From positions 124,001 to 188,000 of the forward strand of contig JAANDG010000015.1 of assembly GCA_036852015.1 (NCBI GenBank): a DNA stretch of 64,000 nt. Direction: 5' to 3'. Shown here piece after piece: positions 49,622 through 62,200 of the stretch. The translations under genes and the position numbers were made by a program. Position 1 is the stretch's first letter, and every line of letters begins with the position of its first letter. This DNA comes from Pelodera strongyloides (Eukaryota; Nematoda; Chromadorea; Rhabditida; Rhabditidae). A model generated the notes under the pieces. The model saw only the letters and a list, made by a program, of their open reading frames with translations, did not search any database and had not been told where the DNA came from.

Positions 49622-51962
49622 CTATTGATGTTCTTCAAACCGTGATGTCCGGTTGATCCTTCTACACATTTGTGGATACAAGTGACAATGAATTGCCCTC
49701 ATCTTAATTGTATCCCATGGGTCCGAGTAGAGGTTTACGGAGTGTTGCACCGAGTTGGCTAAGCCGCTCAGCGTGATCTGTAATCAGTGTAACATTAAAC
49801 TATAATAATGTGAACTACTCGACTCCTAATGTTAAGATTTCTGCGTTGTCAGTAAAAAGGGGTTTAGGGATGTTCAAAATTTGTCCCAAATTAGGAGAAT
49901 TGAGGAATGAGTTTCTTGTACCTCCCCTTTCTTTGCCAATTGCGTGTTTATAAAGATTACCTGATCCCTTAGTTGGCTCGGTTTTAAGTAAATGAGCTTT
50001 TCCAAATGGGAGTGAAAATTTTGATTTTCGGTCAATTCCACTCCGACGTTACGCTCTAAAACAATTACATATTAGCCAACTTAAAAAAAAATCTGCGCAA
50101 AAGTGCAAAGTGCAAGTGAACAAGTTTTTGAATGGAACAATGACGTTAAAATTAAACACAGAGATCATACCAAGAATATATCCTAGTGTTATGTCATCCG
50201 GTATTTGGAAACGATCGGAAAGTCTTTGAAACTTGTCGTTTTCCAGAATGGGCCTCAGTTTCTTCACAGTAGATTGTGATAAACACAGACCGGCACCACC
50301 AGTAGCAAAGCGGAAGGAAATCTGGAATATTTTTGCTTACAGCTGTACGAGAAAGAGTTCGCTCCGGACGAAGATAGTTGTCTGGCATATAATACTTATC
50401 ACCATGAACAATAGACTAATAATCGATTAGGGTAAAAGCTCGAAATTGAAACGTAATAGAAAAGGGTGTGTGACAACTGATCCGCTTGCGTTCATAATTA
50501 GCTCAACAATTAGATTGTTATGAACTGTTTTCCCAGTGATGGCTCAAAACACTCCAATTTGTTGATCAGAAAAAATGTTTTCTACCTTTTGTGGTGTATT
50601 TATCGAAAAAGATCCTATTGAAGTTCTTCCAATATAATAATCTTTACGATGGTCTAACTTTTCCAACATTTCCACCAATCTTTCAATGTTCACAAAATTG
50701 TCGTCATCAACGTGACAACTCCATCTGAAAAGTAAACGTTTTTCTTAGTGTATGGAATGTTTTATTTAAATTGTCGGCGCTCAAAAGTTCTGCGTAACAC
50801 AAAGACCATAAACACCCCCGTGCACAGTTATGGTATTCAAATTGCGCAACACCAAGCGGTCGCCCTCCCAAAAAGAGGGTGCAAAACCATTCGCACTTTA
50901 ATGCAACAATCTGTTTGCCCATCTAAAAGAAACAGTTGCGTTCATGGGAAAATCTATTACAGAGATCTGCTAGAGTGCAAAAAAAAGTGATTGAAGTTTG
51001 ATACATATAGATGAGGCAAATAGCAGATAGGAAAAAGCGGGTAATACAAATACGCGCGTATATTTAAATTATAATAGAAATTGTGTCTCACCTTGCATTA
51101 TACTTAGTGAAAAAGTTCAGTTCCGCTGCCATCTTGCATGATAAGGATCTTCTGAAAGATAAACTTGAGTATGCATTAACAGTAGTATTTCCAATTTTAA
51201 CAACACACTTTTCGGTCCGCGGTAACATCTGTCTTCCCAGATATTTACTGTGAAATACCGCACTCTCCCACCAACCGGGTGACTGATTGCCTTATAATAA
51301 AAAACAGCCGACAGCAACTGCCAATGAGACAAGTCAATCGTTTTATTTTTGAGTTAGAAATGCAGAAATTCAGGCAGAAAAACAGTTGACATTAGTGAAA
51401 GTGCTAAAACAAACCGTCCATGTCCTGGTTTACATCCCGTGTTTATCAAATGACCATCAAACAAGCGATTGGCAGTCTCATCATCAGCATCAGTAAATAC
51501 GAATATCTGAAAGAGTATGCATATCAAAACTTTGCTAAATCGTTCAATTACATCACATCGTGTTTAAACAGTTATTCCTTAAAAGGAAACCCATTCGGAT
51601 TGAGCGTTTACCTAAATAGAATAAATGCAAGAAGAAGGGTAACTTGTTATGTCATGAGTTAAATATCTATCTAAAGAGACCAACACTATCTGGCGCCATG
51701 GTGTACCACGTTTTGTAAATGTCGACCAGTCGTGTTGCATGATTCTTCTTGGTTGTTTTGACAGCAATCACAATATCACTTGAACGCAAAGTTGTTTGGG
51801 CGCAAGCCTAAAACATCTTAAATAATTCCAAGAAACAAACACTGTTTTTCACAAATATACTTGTCCATGTGAACTGAGATCAAAAACAACTTTTAAAAAT
51901 TTGAAAAAAATGCTCACCTGCAGCAGAAAATCCAATAGAAAGAACAATATAAACACTTCCAT
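49622..51962 (-). CDS. Fringe-like beta-1,3-N-acetylglucosaminyltransferase
   Basis: Eight exons, 286 residues, all in phase: 51962-51918, 51807-51685, 51506-51415, 51151-51092, 50724-50586, 50321-50171, 50055-49961, 49777-49622. Fringe enzymes add GlcNAc to O-fucose on EGF repeats of Notch in the Golgi. The N-terminus (MEVFILFFLLDFLLQACAQ) is a signal peptide or anchor. The diagnostic blocks follow in order: DIVIAVKTTKK, IFVFTDADDE, LSCKMAAELNFF, WSCHVDDDNFVN with the metal-binding D113-D115, FRFATGGAGLCLS, IPDDITLGYI, NFHSHLE and AIHCHLYP near the end. The order and spacing match vertebrate Lunatic Fringe, although the stem is short. Other GT31/PF02434 members (core-1 GalT, B3GLCT) lack the KTTKK and CHLYP blocks. 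Coding may start slightly upstream in the same exon, because the frame is open back to the acceptor-like TTTTTTGCAG. Confidence 0.88.
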
Positions 51963-53469
51963 TTCGAACTTCTTCTCGTCGTTCCAAAAGAAATCAAATT
52001 TGGTTCCACACTGATACTGCAAAAATATGTATAATAAATTGTTGCGACCAAGCAGGTAATATAATTGGTATGGTATAAAAACATTTACGGATGATAGTGT
52101 CTAGAAAGGGGTCACATGATAAGAACCAAACAAAACCAACTGCGATACAATGTATAAGATTTTGGCACGGTCGTTAATCGAACGTAACAATTTGCATAAA
52201 TTAGGATGATCTGTAAATAAATAATTAGCGGTAATTATAGGATCGATTAAGGGCTAACCAGCGGATTAACAACATTCAATGTGAGTTACACACGAACTCG
52301 CTCGCGAATGGCCATGAGTAGGCGGAGCCAACATAAATGCACCGTACCTATTTCTCCCTAACTTACAAATAAACACAAATTTGAAAACTAACTACAACGT
52401 GCGAAAATTATTTATAAATGAATATCCAATGGAGAGAGCGAGCACGGAGCATTAAGTTATTGCAATATGACACGTTATTAGATATTGTTTTGTCTAGTAG
52501 AGTATTATGTAATTGTACCTAAATATATTAGGTGATGTGTCTTAGTGTGTGTATTATAAGTAAACATATCACAATACTTACGTCTTATTAGAGTAGGAAA
52601 GGTGATTCGATACGAGTTTCCCATAGTTGTGAACTAGAAAATAAATTTTTCCCAGCCACCAACTGTGACAGATCTAGTTCAAACCAGACAGGGATTAACA
52701 TTCACGTTACCAATACGGCTATTTACAATCTTAAGCGCGTCCACAGATTTCCCGTCTCACTATGGATCGTTCCTTAATTTGTCTTATTATGAAAGCAGTA
52801 TTGTACCTAGTTTGGGAAATTTGAATATGTTACGCGTATAATACGTATCATATGCAAAAATATATATATATATATATTATAAGTTAATTGCATGCCGGCA
52901 CCCTACCGGCATGCAATTAACTTATAATATATTGAGACGCAGGTATCAACGATACGTTTCACAAACTAGGTGCAATACTGCTTTACTGTCATATTCCTTC
53001 TTCTCGAATCATCTAATGAGTCACTATTCCTCAAGTTAAAATTTGAGAATTTTGAAATTGATCAACAAACACGATATGAAACAACTTGATATGGTTACAA
53101 AAATACAAGACAATAAACAACTGCGCATATTATGTCGACCAATTAATTCAAAATTTATGTAGTGTGTAGTCCTCGATGAGCCACATCCGGCGAAAGAAAG
53201 GGGCGTGCGTATGTTCAGGTGGTTGTCCATCAAATGGGGCATTTTCCCATAACCGCAGGGAACATTGAGTAACTTACAAGGCAGGTGTTTGTTATACTGA
53301 TCTACACTTTTGAAATACGGACGATCCTGTTTAGGTAATGTGCGTTTCCGGGGTAGCATGTCGTTCCTGCAGCGGAAAACCAAACATTGCAGAAGAAAGA
53401 AGGGACATAGTTTATTGTCGTTAACCGCCAAACATATTGACACTGTAAACTTTTCAACAGTTCCTTTCA
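51963..53469. other. Intergenic stretch containing a foldback element
   Basis: Apart from the hairpin at 52792-52984 no gene or RNA is recognised. An open frame continuing the last sphingomyelinase exon on the minus strand into 53036 is 3' flank in other frames and is not coding. Confidence 0.5.
52792..52984. mobile_element. 193-bp foldback hairpin element
   Basis: The outer arms are inverted copies with some mismatches (AAAGCAGTATTGYACCTAGT on both). The core is a perfect 25-bp inverted repeat (52874-52898 with 52906-52930) around a seven-base loop, next to a (TA)n run. It looks like a small MITE or a cruciform-forming palindrome. No target-site duplication is certain and there is no coding capacity. 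Confidence 0.7.
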
Positions 53470-56400
53470 TTATATATTGCTCTTGGGGCAGAAGTGATCC
53501 CTATCGTAACTTCTGGCTGACCGACACGCGCATGCATAAGCCTTCCTGCAACTGGCCTCCTTGATGCAGCTCATCTTGTATTTATCGTTTCGGTGGTAGA
53601 AGCTGAAATTTCTTATAGCAAATGATATCATAACAGCTAGTGCTTAGTGAGAGCAACGGTTGAAACAAGAACTTACATGAAGTATTGTTCGAAAAGAGTT
53701 TCGTTCGTTTCCATCCTATTGATAACATCGTCAAATGAAGCTGGAGATAGATCGGGCATGTTGTAAGCCTCCTGAATTTAGCTTCTGATGATATTGTCTA
53801 ATATGACTTTCAAACTTCAAACAGTAAGGGTGAAACATTTCAAGAGATTTCTAGCGAAAAGATTCAAGCGATGTTCGTTAAACTCCTAAACAAACCTTCA
53901 TTTTGTACTCAAATTTCCACGTGGGTTCTCCGTTCTCGTTGGCCTCGGTCAGATTTGTGTAGTAAGTTTCATAATCAATTGTGGTCTGAAAATTCAGGGA
54001 ATGCAACTAAAGGACAACGCTTCTTTAAGTAAAGACAATAGAGGCTTTTTAGTCGGTTCTGGCACCATGCTACGTCGTATTTGGATCGCTCCGGCGGAAA
54101 TATCAACTCACAAATGTGCTGTCTGGATAATTTCCGTCGATTGTGTAGATCCGATACGCGGGGTTGTTGTATGCGTAAGTGGTGAGCGAAGGACCAATCA
54201 GATTAACGTGAGTTGGACGGCCCTTTGGATCCCCATTCTCATAGAAAACCTGCAATGAAAACATGTGGCACTTATAGCATCACTAAATCAACAACAGTAC
54301 TACATTATAGCATTATAGTCTCACCTGGAAATGATCTTGGTGAGTGTGGCCGTAATATTGCCCAGCGATCGTGTTCTCAAATCTAAAAATGAAAACTCTT
54401 TTGAAGGAAACACAAAAGCGACTTAGTCCGACTCTTGCATAATTCAGTTCATAACATTAGAAGGTACAAACCGAAATATTAAATGGAGTTATATCCATTA
54501 AGCTAGCATATTCATTTAACCGACCTATTCACAATATCGTAGAAGTTGTGTGCCCATCCCTTCAGACAGTAGTTCGATCCAACTGGAATGTGCGAGATGA
54601 TGTGCACCTAAATTCACATGTTACGTGGTGCACTGCAATGTTGGTGAAGCAAACGCAAACGATAGGAAACAAATAACTGACATAGATTCAACACACCTTT
54701 TCTCCTTTGCCTTCTGAATCAAGAAGATGGCCGATGAGCCATTGAAGAGTTTCGTCTGGGTCAGTGAAATCCAGGTAGAGATAACTGCAAGTTCTCTTAG
54801 AGATTATAGCATAAGACAATTTGTGGATTCAGCATGCGCACCAGGATTGGGAAAACAAATGTCCGTGAATAAACAACTCACAAGTTAAAGTGCGAGCAGT
54901 AAATAGTATTAATGGAGATAAGCTTCAGTCCCGGATATGGCTTGATGACATAGCTCGCACGACTGGAATAGTTCTTTTCATGAGAGGTAATATGTGTTTT
55001 GTTAGTCTTATTATGGATCTTTTGGAGCTGAAATAATATAAGATTGGATTTAATACAAGTACAGTATCCATGAAAAACACCAAAATCCAATAAGTGCGCT
55101 TTACTATTTAATTGAGTCCAGTGTATCGTCCGGAAGCCACATTTTCCAACTGTCAGCAAGAGAGGAATACAACCATGCCGGGCCCCTTTGATCATATTCC
55201 ACCATTTTGTGTGGTGCCATTCTAAAGAATATTCCATTACTTATGAAGACTGCTTGTCTCTGGAAACACTGCATTAAAAACATAAATCAACTCACGCATC
55301 TCCCGGTACGCCTTCGTGATTTCCAATTGAATTGTAAATGGGAACACTACCGAATTGTTCCTTCAGGAAATTATTCACGTAATTGATGCGACCTTAATGT
55401 CAAACATTCGCATAAAAAATTGTCTGTTTATCGCTAATCTTTGTTTTTAATTTCTTCTCGCATACTGAGAACATTATTACTAGATTATTGCTCATCAGAG
55501 GATACATATACTAGGTGTGTAAGCAACGAACTTATTTCTATACCAACAATACCTTGGGTGTACTCATGAGAATACTCCCACATATCGTGTGCTTCTAAGT
55601 CTCCGGTGATGATGATATAATCGAGCTGAAATGGTATCGCTTTTTTCTTCCTCAAACTAAAAGAGATATATTTCCATTGCGTGACTATGCAAACAAAGTC
55701 ACAGCAAATCCTCTAATGTAAATGTTGTCTTGTTGCTTTTGGGGGCTTTAAAACATGCGCGCGAGGCAAATCATGTAAGGTGTGCTAAGGTGTCGGAAAA
55801 AAGCAATTGGCAAGCCACAGCCATATATAAGTCTCGAATCTTAGCTCAAGGCAGCAGATTTCCCTGCAATATTCGTCTTGATATAATGGTAAGTTCATTG
55901 CATCCTTGTGCATACTTGCGCGTTTTTCATTGAGTAAACCATTTACAGTTACCTATTCATAAAACATACTTTGGATGTGCTATTGGAAACGATAAAAATG
56001 GTATTTCGTTTCAGGCCAAGTTATATGCTTTCGTTATATTCATATTGAATGTCACTTTTGTATTGGCGTGTTTGGGAGGAGGCGGAGGGTGTGGCAGTAG
56101 TTGTGGGGGTGGTGGTTTATTCCATGGAGGACTATTCGGTGGAGGGTCAGTTAACTATTTTAATTTAGTATGAACATTTCGCCTAATTAAATATTTACTA
56201 ACTGTCGAGTGAAAATGTTTTGTTAGAATGAACACCCAATTAGTATGGACATTTTAGTTGACTAGGAACAATTTCTATAACTGTTGGCTAACTCATCACA
56301 ATAGTTCAAACCCGATTTCAGTGGATGTAATTCTGGTGGATGTGGGGGTGGATTCTCTGGGCCGGCATATCCCCCACAGTCGTATGTTGCGCCTCCTGTC

Positions 56401-58345
56401 CAGCAAGTGCCTATACCCCAATCTCCTGCCTACTTTCAGGTAATGTTTGTTGTTGACGTATCTAACCAATTGTGCGGAATGCTGTTCTAATCTATTGTGA
56501 GGGATTAGGAAGCGTAACGTGAATATCATATTTAGCACCTATTCGTTGTTTCATTGCAGCCAGGTCCTCCACCAGTTCCGGTACCAATTGGAAACTCATA
56601 TGCAACCGGCAAGAAATGACAAACCAAGAAGGAATGCAGAAGAATTCGAACTTTTGACTGGATTCCATCACAATCTCCAGTCTTTCCTCGAAAATAAATA
56701 TTCTATTGTGAGTGCATTTTCCTCAAAAACTCACATTCTTTTCCGTCGCTGCAATATGGCGAATGGCGTGTTCGAAGGTTTTTTGGGGAATATCGCAGTG
56801 GTTGGCCATTCCCCACTCTCCTGATGGCAATTTTGTAGCTAAAAAAAAGATAATAAGGAACGGAAGAGAAAAATCACTCGAGTTTACAACATTAGTTTGC
56901 AAAATGTCTGCAAAACCGGGTAAAATCTTCAGAAGAAGTATGTCAGCTTATGACACAATAACTTGCATTACAATATGAACTATAAACTATGCTTACAGTA
57001 TGCACCAAATTGTGGTACAGGTTGGTTTGCGATTTGTCCGGTATATAATACTTATCAATAATGTATCCTGATTAGCAAATAATGTACCGCGAACGTCCCG
57101 TTTCGCTCGTGTTGCCAAGTCAGTTCTGCAGCAGAGTGAAAACCATTCATATGTACAATCGGCTTCTGATCCGACGGTATAATTAGAGTCAATGTGAATA
57201 TCGGAAAGGTGAAGGACGCGCAGAGTTGGTTTTCCCGACTGAAACAAAAATTTTTCCAATGCACAAAAATAAGTGAAACTTTTGACAGTCATCACCAGAA
57301 GAAAAAGCATTCATTTTTTATTTTTTTTAACCTTACCGGTACTGTTGGCCAAGGTTTGACTGGTGGTTTATTTCCAGGAATTGTCATGTTCCAGAGCGCA
57401 TTTACTGGGTTATTATCACTTCCACAGCCCTACAAAGCATTTTGTAGATTGCATAGGTCACAGAGTTTTGCGAAAATAAACGTACATACTTCACACAATT
57501 CTTTTGCGATTCTGACCCGTAGGCACTATTGTTGACTCTTTTTGGGTTTTCCTACGATCATTATTTTCAGAAATGAGCAGTTTCTAAATAAACAGAGGAC
57601 GTGAAAGCGAAGACATTGAACCTATCCTAAAAGTTTAACGGCGTGGGCACTACAGCCTGCTAGTAGACAATGGAAGCTGAGGAAACTTTGCAACCTACAC
57701 TGACGAACGTGTTGCAGAGATCCTTTGGCTGGTAATTCGTGTGATTCATAACAAATATGAGTTCGTCCTAAAATAGTCATGTTGACGACATGATTTATTT
57801 CGCAATGGATTATCGCACAACACGCTTAAGATATCACTTACACCGAAGATTTTGATTATATGGTCACAGACGTGTGGCATCTCTTCATCAATATGCAAGT
57901 TCTTGCATGCTGTCCTGAAAGTGAAATTTTAATTCCATGTTGGAATAATTGTTAATCGTTGGTGCTAGAAGCAACACATCCTATAGTAAAAGAAAAGCAA
58001 ATAATATACGACCACTCACCTGACAAAGTTGAAAATGTAATCTTCGTCTTTTCCCTGTTTTATCAACGTTTGGATTGAATCCACCAATAAGGTACAAGCA
58101 TCACACGAAGTAGCCGCATCCTTTTCGGTAATACTGTACAAATATTTGGCGAGCTAAAAGGAAGTAAAAGAAAGTTAAAGACAAGGTGGCGTTTTCGTTA
58201 TAAACTTATTCCTAAGGTTAGTTTCTTATAAAAAATTAAAGAATTCCAAGGAACACACTTCCTTCCGCGTTGGAACTTCATCTTTTAAAACAATTCCAGC
58301 ACTTGCCAATCCAAGAAATAGCGATAAAAATATAAATAAACGCAT
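53470..58345 (-). CDS. Acid sphingomyelinase (secreted/lysosomal sphingomyelin phosphodiesterase)
   Basis: Eighteen exons, 587 residues, all in phase: 58345-58259, 58153-58020, 57914-57842, 57767-57699, 57429-57337, 57238-57088, 56838-56735, 55625-55553, 55392-55296, 55221-55105, 54962-54882, 54784-54697, 54607-54525, 54382-54325, 54249-54112, 53985-53896, 53771-53677, 53602-53470. It cleaves sphingomyelin to ceramide and phosphocholine. A signal peptide (MRLFIFLSLFLGLASAG) and a saposin-B domain with paired Cys (~30-122) precede the metallophosphatase domain. Its metal and catalytic motifs are complete: SDIHID (D165, H167), TGDLEAHD (D246), GNHE (N286, H287), HIISHIP (H395) and GHTH (H429, H431). 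The Cys-rich C-terminal domain ends in HFCPKSNI. The length is close to C. elegans and human enzymes. CACATTCCAG ends one base before the ATG on the minus strand. The 1.1 kb intron 55626-56734 carries an antisense gene. C. elegans has several asm paralogues, so the exact one is not assigned. Confidence 0.92.
55824..55830 (+). promoter_or_regulatory. TATA box of the nested glycine-rich gene
   Basis: TATATAA lies about 56-62 bases before the ATG at 55886, a normal distance for a short 5' leader. It lies inside the sphingomyelinase intron and supports independent transcription of the nested gene. Confidence 0.45.
55886..56619 (+). CDS. Small Gly/Cys-rich secreted protein, nested antisense in an intron of the sphingomyelinase gene
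   Basis: Four exons, 103 residues, all in phase: 55886-55888, 56015-56145, 56322-56439, 56560-56619. The first coding exon is just the ATG, followed at once by GTAAGT. Exon two supplies a signal peptide (MAKLYAFVIFILNVTFVLA) and then GGGGGCGSSCGGGG. The later part is GGCNSGGCGGGFSGPAYPP and a Pro-rich end with PPPVPVPIGNSY. Small Gly/Cys/Pro-rich secreted proteins of this kind are common in nematode matrices, for example the N-terminal part of ground-like proteins, but no ground-like domain follows. The role is unknown. It lies wholly in sphingomyelinase intron 55626-56734 on the other strand. Confidence 0.8.
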
Positions 58346-59249
58346 CCTGGAATGTGTTTCCTTATTAATTACAATAATGCTGGAAGGAAAGAGAACGCGG
58401 AATTCTGGGCAAGGCGCGTGTACTGAATTTGGAATCGAACATCGGTCACTAAGTATATTTAAGGACACATTGGAGACTATAAAAATGTCGTTATAACTCG
58501 GGAAACCCCATTGTGATAAAGGAAACAACGTGCCATCCGCTTCGAAGCCGAAGTTCAAATAACCAATAAAGAACTCTGAACAACGGTGACAACAGCAAAC
58601 ATTGCAGCCATGTCAAGCTTGAAGAAGGAAAGAAATCAGGAGAAACTAATTAGTTAATTAAAGACTGGTACGAGTAACCGTGTTTTATCAATGGCCCCTC
58701 CGGGAATTACCTCCTTATCAGGGTAATGGCAACGTGAGCGGCTAGTTCATAGAAGAGAAAATGATTGCAAAATAGCGTGCAGAGCTAATGATCCGATGAA
58801 AAGACAGTTCGAAAATAAATGCTGGTTCGTCTCTACTTTCATGTGTCAGTATATTACTTTCAGTTTTGATGTTCTGAAGTTTTCGCCAACAGATTCCAGA
58901 CAACGCTGTTTTCGGATGTCCCCATGATAGTCCCATCGTAATTGTTTACATCGTTCCTTATGCGGGAACATATCCCTATGTGAAGAAAATCATCAATGTC
59001 ACACAACAGTCAACGGTAACAATATAAATACAAACAATGGTAAAAGCAATAAAACTTTATTATCTCTTATTAAGCAAAAAGCAGAATTCACAGTAAAAAG
59101 ACTGGCACTAATATCTCACTGGCCAGATCAAAATGCAATTCACAGACTAAAAGCAAATCTATTGTATTCAAGCAGAAAGGCATAAGTATGCGAGGTAATG
59201 TCAAATGATAGAATAATAGCACCAAACTAATTTATAATTAACGCGAAGA
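58346..59249. other. Intergenic stretch between sphingomyelinase and chitin synthase
   Basis: No gene is recognised in this 0.9 kb. TTTATT at 59057-59062 reads AATAAA on the minus strand and is a candidate polyadenylation signal for the chitin synthase. The left part should hold the sphingomyelinase promoter. Confidence 0.45.
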
Positions 59250-62200
59250 TCATCGAGCATCTGGTATTGCTTGGCGGGCAAGTCGAGTTGCAAGTCGGGC
59301 TCTCTGAAGTCGATAGAGCACACTTCCTTTGGCCTCATCCTCAGCTGCTTCCCTTGTATACCCTTCAGTGCCATGACAGGCCCAGTACCGAGAGGTGGCC
59401 ATCATAGAACGAGCTGAATATAACAATGAGATATAGGCCAATTGGTTTAATATACGAAGCGGTTCCAGGGAATCAGTTAGATATCTTACCAGCATCCAGA
59501 ATCTTGTAATCGTCGTCCTTCTTTGTGGGGGCAGTGGAGAAGACATCGCTCATTGTTTGGATTTCTTGGAACGCACCGATCACAGTATTCAGACGATGAA
59601 TAAGAAGACCTAGAAGAATATCATATGACCCCAAATGTTGTCTTCTCAAAGGGTCAATAAGACTTGGTAATGCATTTCTCATATATCTACCTACCGGCAG
59701 TTTGCACAAGAAGAATGCCGAACAACGCGAGGATAATGGTGAGACCGAGCATTTCGACCCTCAGAGGCACCGACTCCTTTGACCACTCCTGCAGGGTGGT
59801 GTTCCACCGGAATTGTTTGAAGTCCTCTGCAAAGAATTGCAAGATATAGACGAGGAGGTACCAACTATTTTTTTAATGACATTTCTTTTCAATAGCAACC
59901 AGTTGCACTAACCATGCGGCATCCATGCCACGGCGAGGATGTCTTTATTGCTTTGGGTCAAGTAGATGGCGAGAACCATGAGGGCATTGAGCAGAATGAT
60001 AGCAAAGGCAATGTTGTTACGGAGGTGTTTAAGTCCATCAGCGACGGCCTTGTTCTCGGCAGCTGTGCTTTGGATGGGCTAAAAAAAGAGTTGTGAATAC
60101 TCGTTTAGAACAATCAAGAAAGAAGCAAACGGTGGAATATAAGGAGGAAGTGACGCAAGACAGGGAGTTTACCTTTAGGTACGTGTCGATGAGTTGATCC
60201 CAGAAGTGTTGTTCGCTGGCTCGTAGTCTGCCTCGCTCGCACACTTGCAGGTATTCAGCTTCCATCCACAGATCACTATTCTCCGAACGAACATCCAATT
60301 CACCTTTCTTCTCTTCGCCTCGCACAAACTCGGCCAACTAAAATATAAAATTAGAAATTAGGTGTACTATGACCTCAGAAAAAACGGAAGACTTGGTGAA
60401 ACTTGAATCTCACATCAGATGTGTCTCTGGTGGCTTCCTTGTTCTTCTCGGTGAAGTTTCGAATCTTGACGAAGGGATCATTCTCGAGATTGGGCTCGTC
60501 GCTCTGTAACGCAAATAATAATTGTATCCATAAACATACAACCGAATTTAAGATCGACTACTGACGGTGTCTTGTACCAACCTTCAGTTTGTCGAGGGAC
60601 TCCTGGAGGGTGTTGACCTTCCTGTGCAGGAGCTCCACCTCAGGATCGGATCTTGGCTGTTGACTAGGGAAGAGGAATCCAAAAGGACCCGACATCAAGC
60701 GACGAATAAAGGACTCCACACCCGAAGTCGACTCCACTTGCTGAAATAAGTAACATGAAATTTACCTGAAAGTAATCCAGAACTTGTCATTATATTGACA
60801 ACTAGCAATTTACCTTTCCCGTTGCTTTTGCGACGGCTTCTCGGGTTCCCCAGTTGATTACATTCAGATTGATCAGTGAATAGAAGGAGAGGATCACATA
60901 AGTGGAGGGGATCATCAGGAAGAAAACGGTACCTAAAGATTATAATTGAAACTAGAATATATGCGTAGATTGTATGGACATAATTTTAAAAAGTTGCTCA
61001 CCGTAGATAATATTTGTGAATTCCTTGGGATGACAGCATGCAGCAAAGAAGAAAATGGCGATCATTCCCACCACAAACATTGATGTGGGCGAGAACATTG
61101 CTGAAGTGTGATAAAGTCAAATTAACTTCCAGATTAGGAGAACATTCGACTCTGATCAATAACACTAAACTTACTCTCGAGCACAATCTGACTGGCAGTC
61201 GCGACAATGACGGCGAGCATAACAAAGGCGTAGACGATGGAGAGAATCTGCAAGACAAGGGCGTTGAAATAAAGATATCCGACCAAGCAATAGATTGTCG
61301 AATAGGAGGAAACAACTCGCCTGTGCGACGAATAGCTGCACATTACTTTCTTGAGTAAAGCAGATGAGAATGAACAGCAAGAGTGGTATCGCATTGTACA
61401 TCATAATTGTGGTCATGGCGATGTGGAAGGCGGCGACCTAAATGATAACACTGAATGTAACTCCTAGTTTCCCTGGTCAACTCATTAATTAAGCAAATTT
61501 TAAAGCGATCTTACCTGTGCATAGACAAGCATAGAGAAGATGATAGCAGGACCCAGCATCGAAAATCCAATAACGCCAAACTGGTACAGTATGTAGAGCC
61601 GGGAAATACAAGCATTGTTGGCACATGCGCGCTGAAAATAAATTGAGGTTTAAAAAAAGATGCCAACTAGGAATAGGAATAGCTAAAACATAACGTTGTG
61701 AAATGCTGAAATCCTGTTGGTCTTTTAAAAATCGCCTAGAAATCACTTTAAATCGGTCCCTAATGGACCTCGAGCAATTTGTCATCTGAACCTCGTCGCC
61801 TAATGCTCAGGACATATGCGGAACATGTCATAAGCAAAACATTGAACCTGTATTTTCACCCTTGAATAATGTGCGCGCTCTTGAAGCGTAAAAGATTTGA
61901 TTCTGCTTAAGTCACTAAAAAAATCCTTACTTGATAATCGGCCAAGAGATCGACAGTATTCGCAACCGAAGAAGGGGTCCAGCGACGTCTTTGATTGAAG
62001 AATTCGTTAAATCCTTCTGGAGCATAGGTTTCGGCATCTGATGCTGCGGCATATTCAATTCTGTAGCCCTGCTTGAGAAGAAGAGTCGAAAGCCATCTGA
62101 ATTATGATCCATATTTTCAACTGCTGATAAACAAACTATTTTCTACTTCTCAGAAGAATACCAACCTATCTTCCCCTTGATCGTATTGGACAAAATGACG

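Noticed and set aside
53036..53470. Long minus-strand open frame overlapping the end of the sphingomyelinase
   Set aside because: The true last exon ends at 53470 in phase with the upstream exons and gives the expected Cys-rich C-terminus. The longer frame is in the 3' flank.
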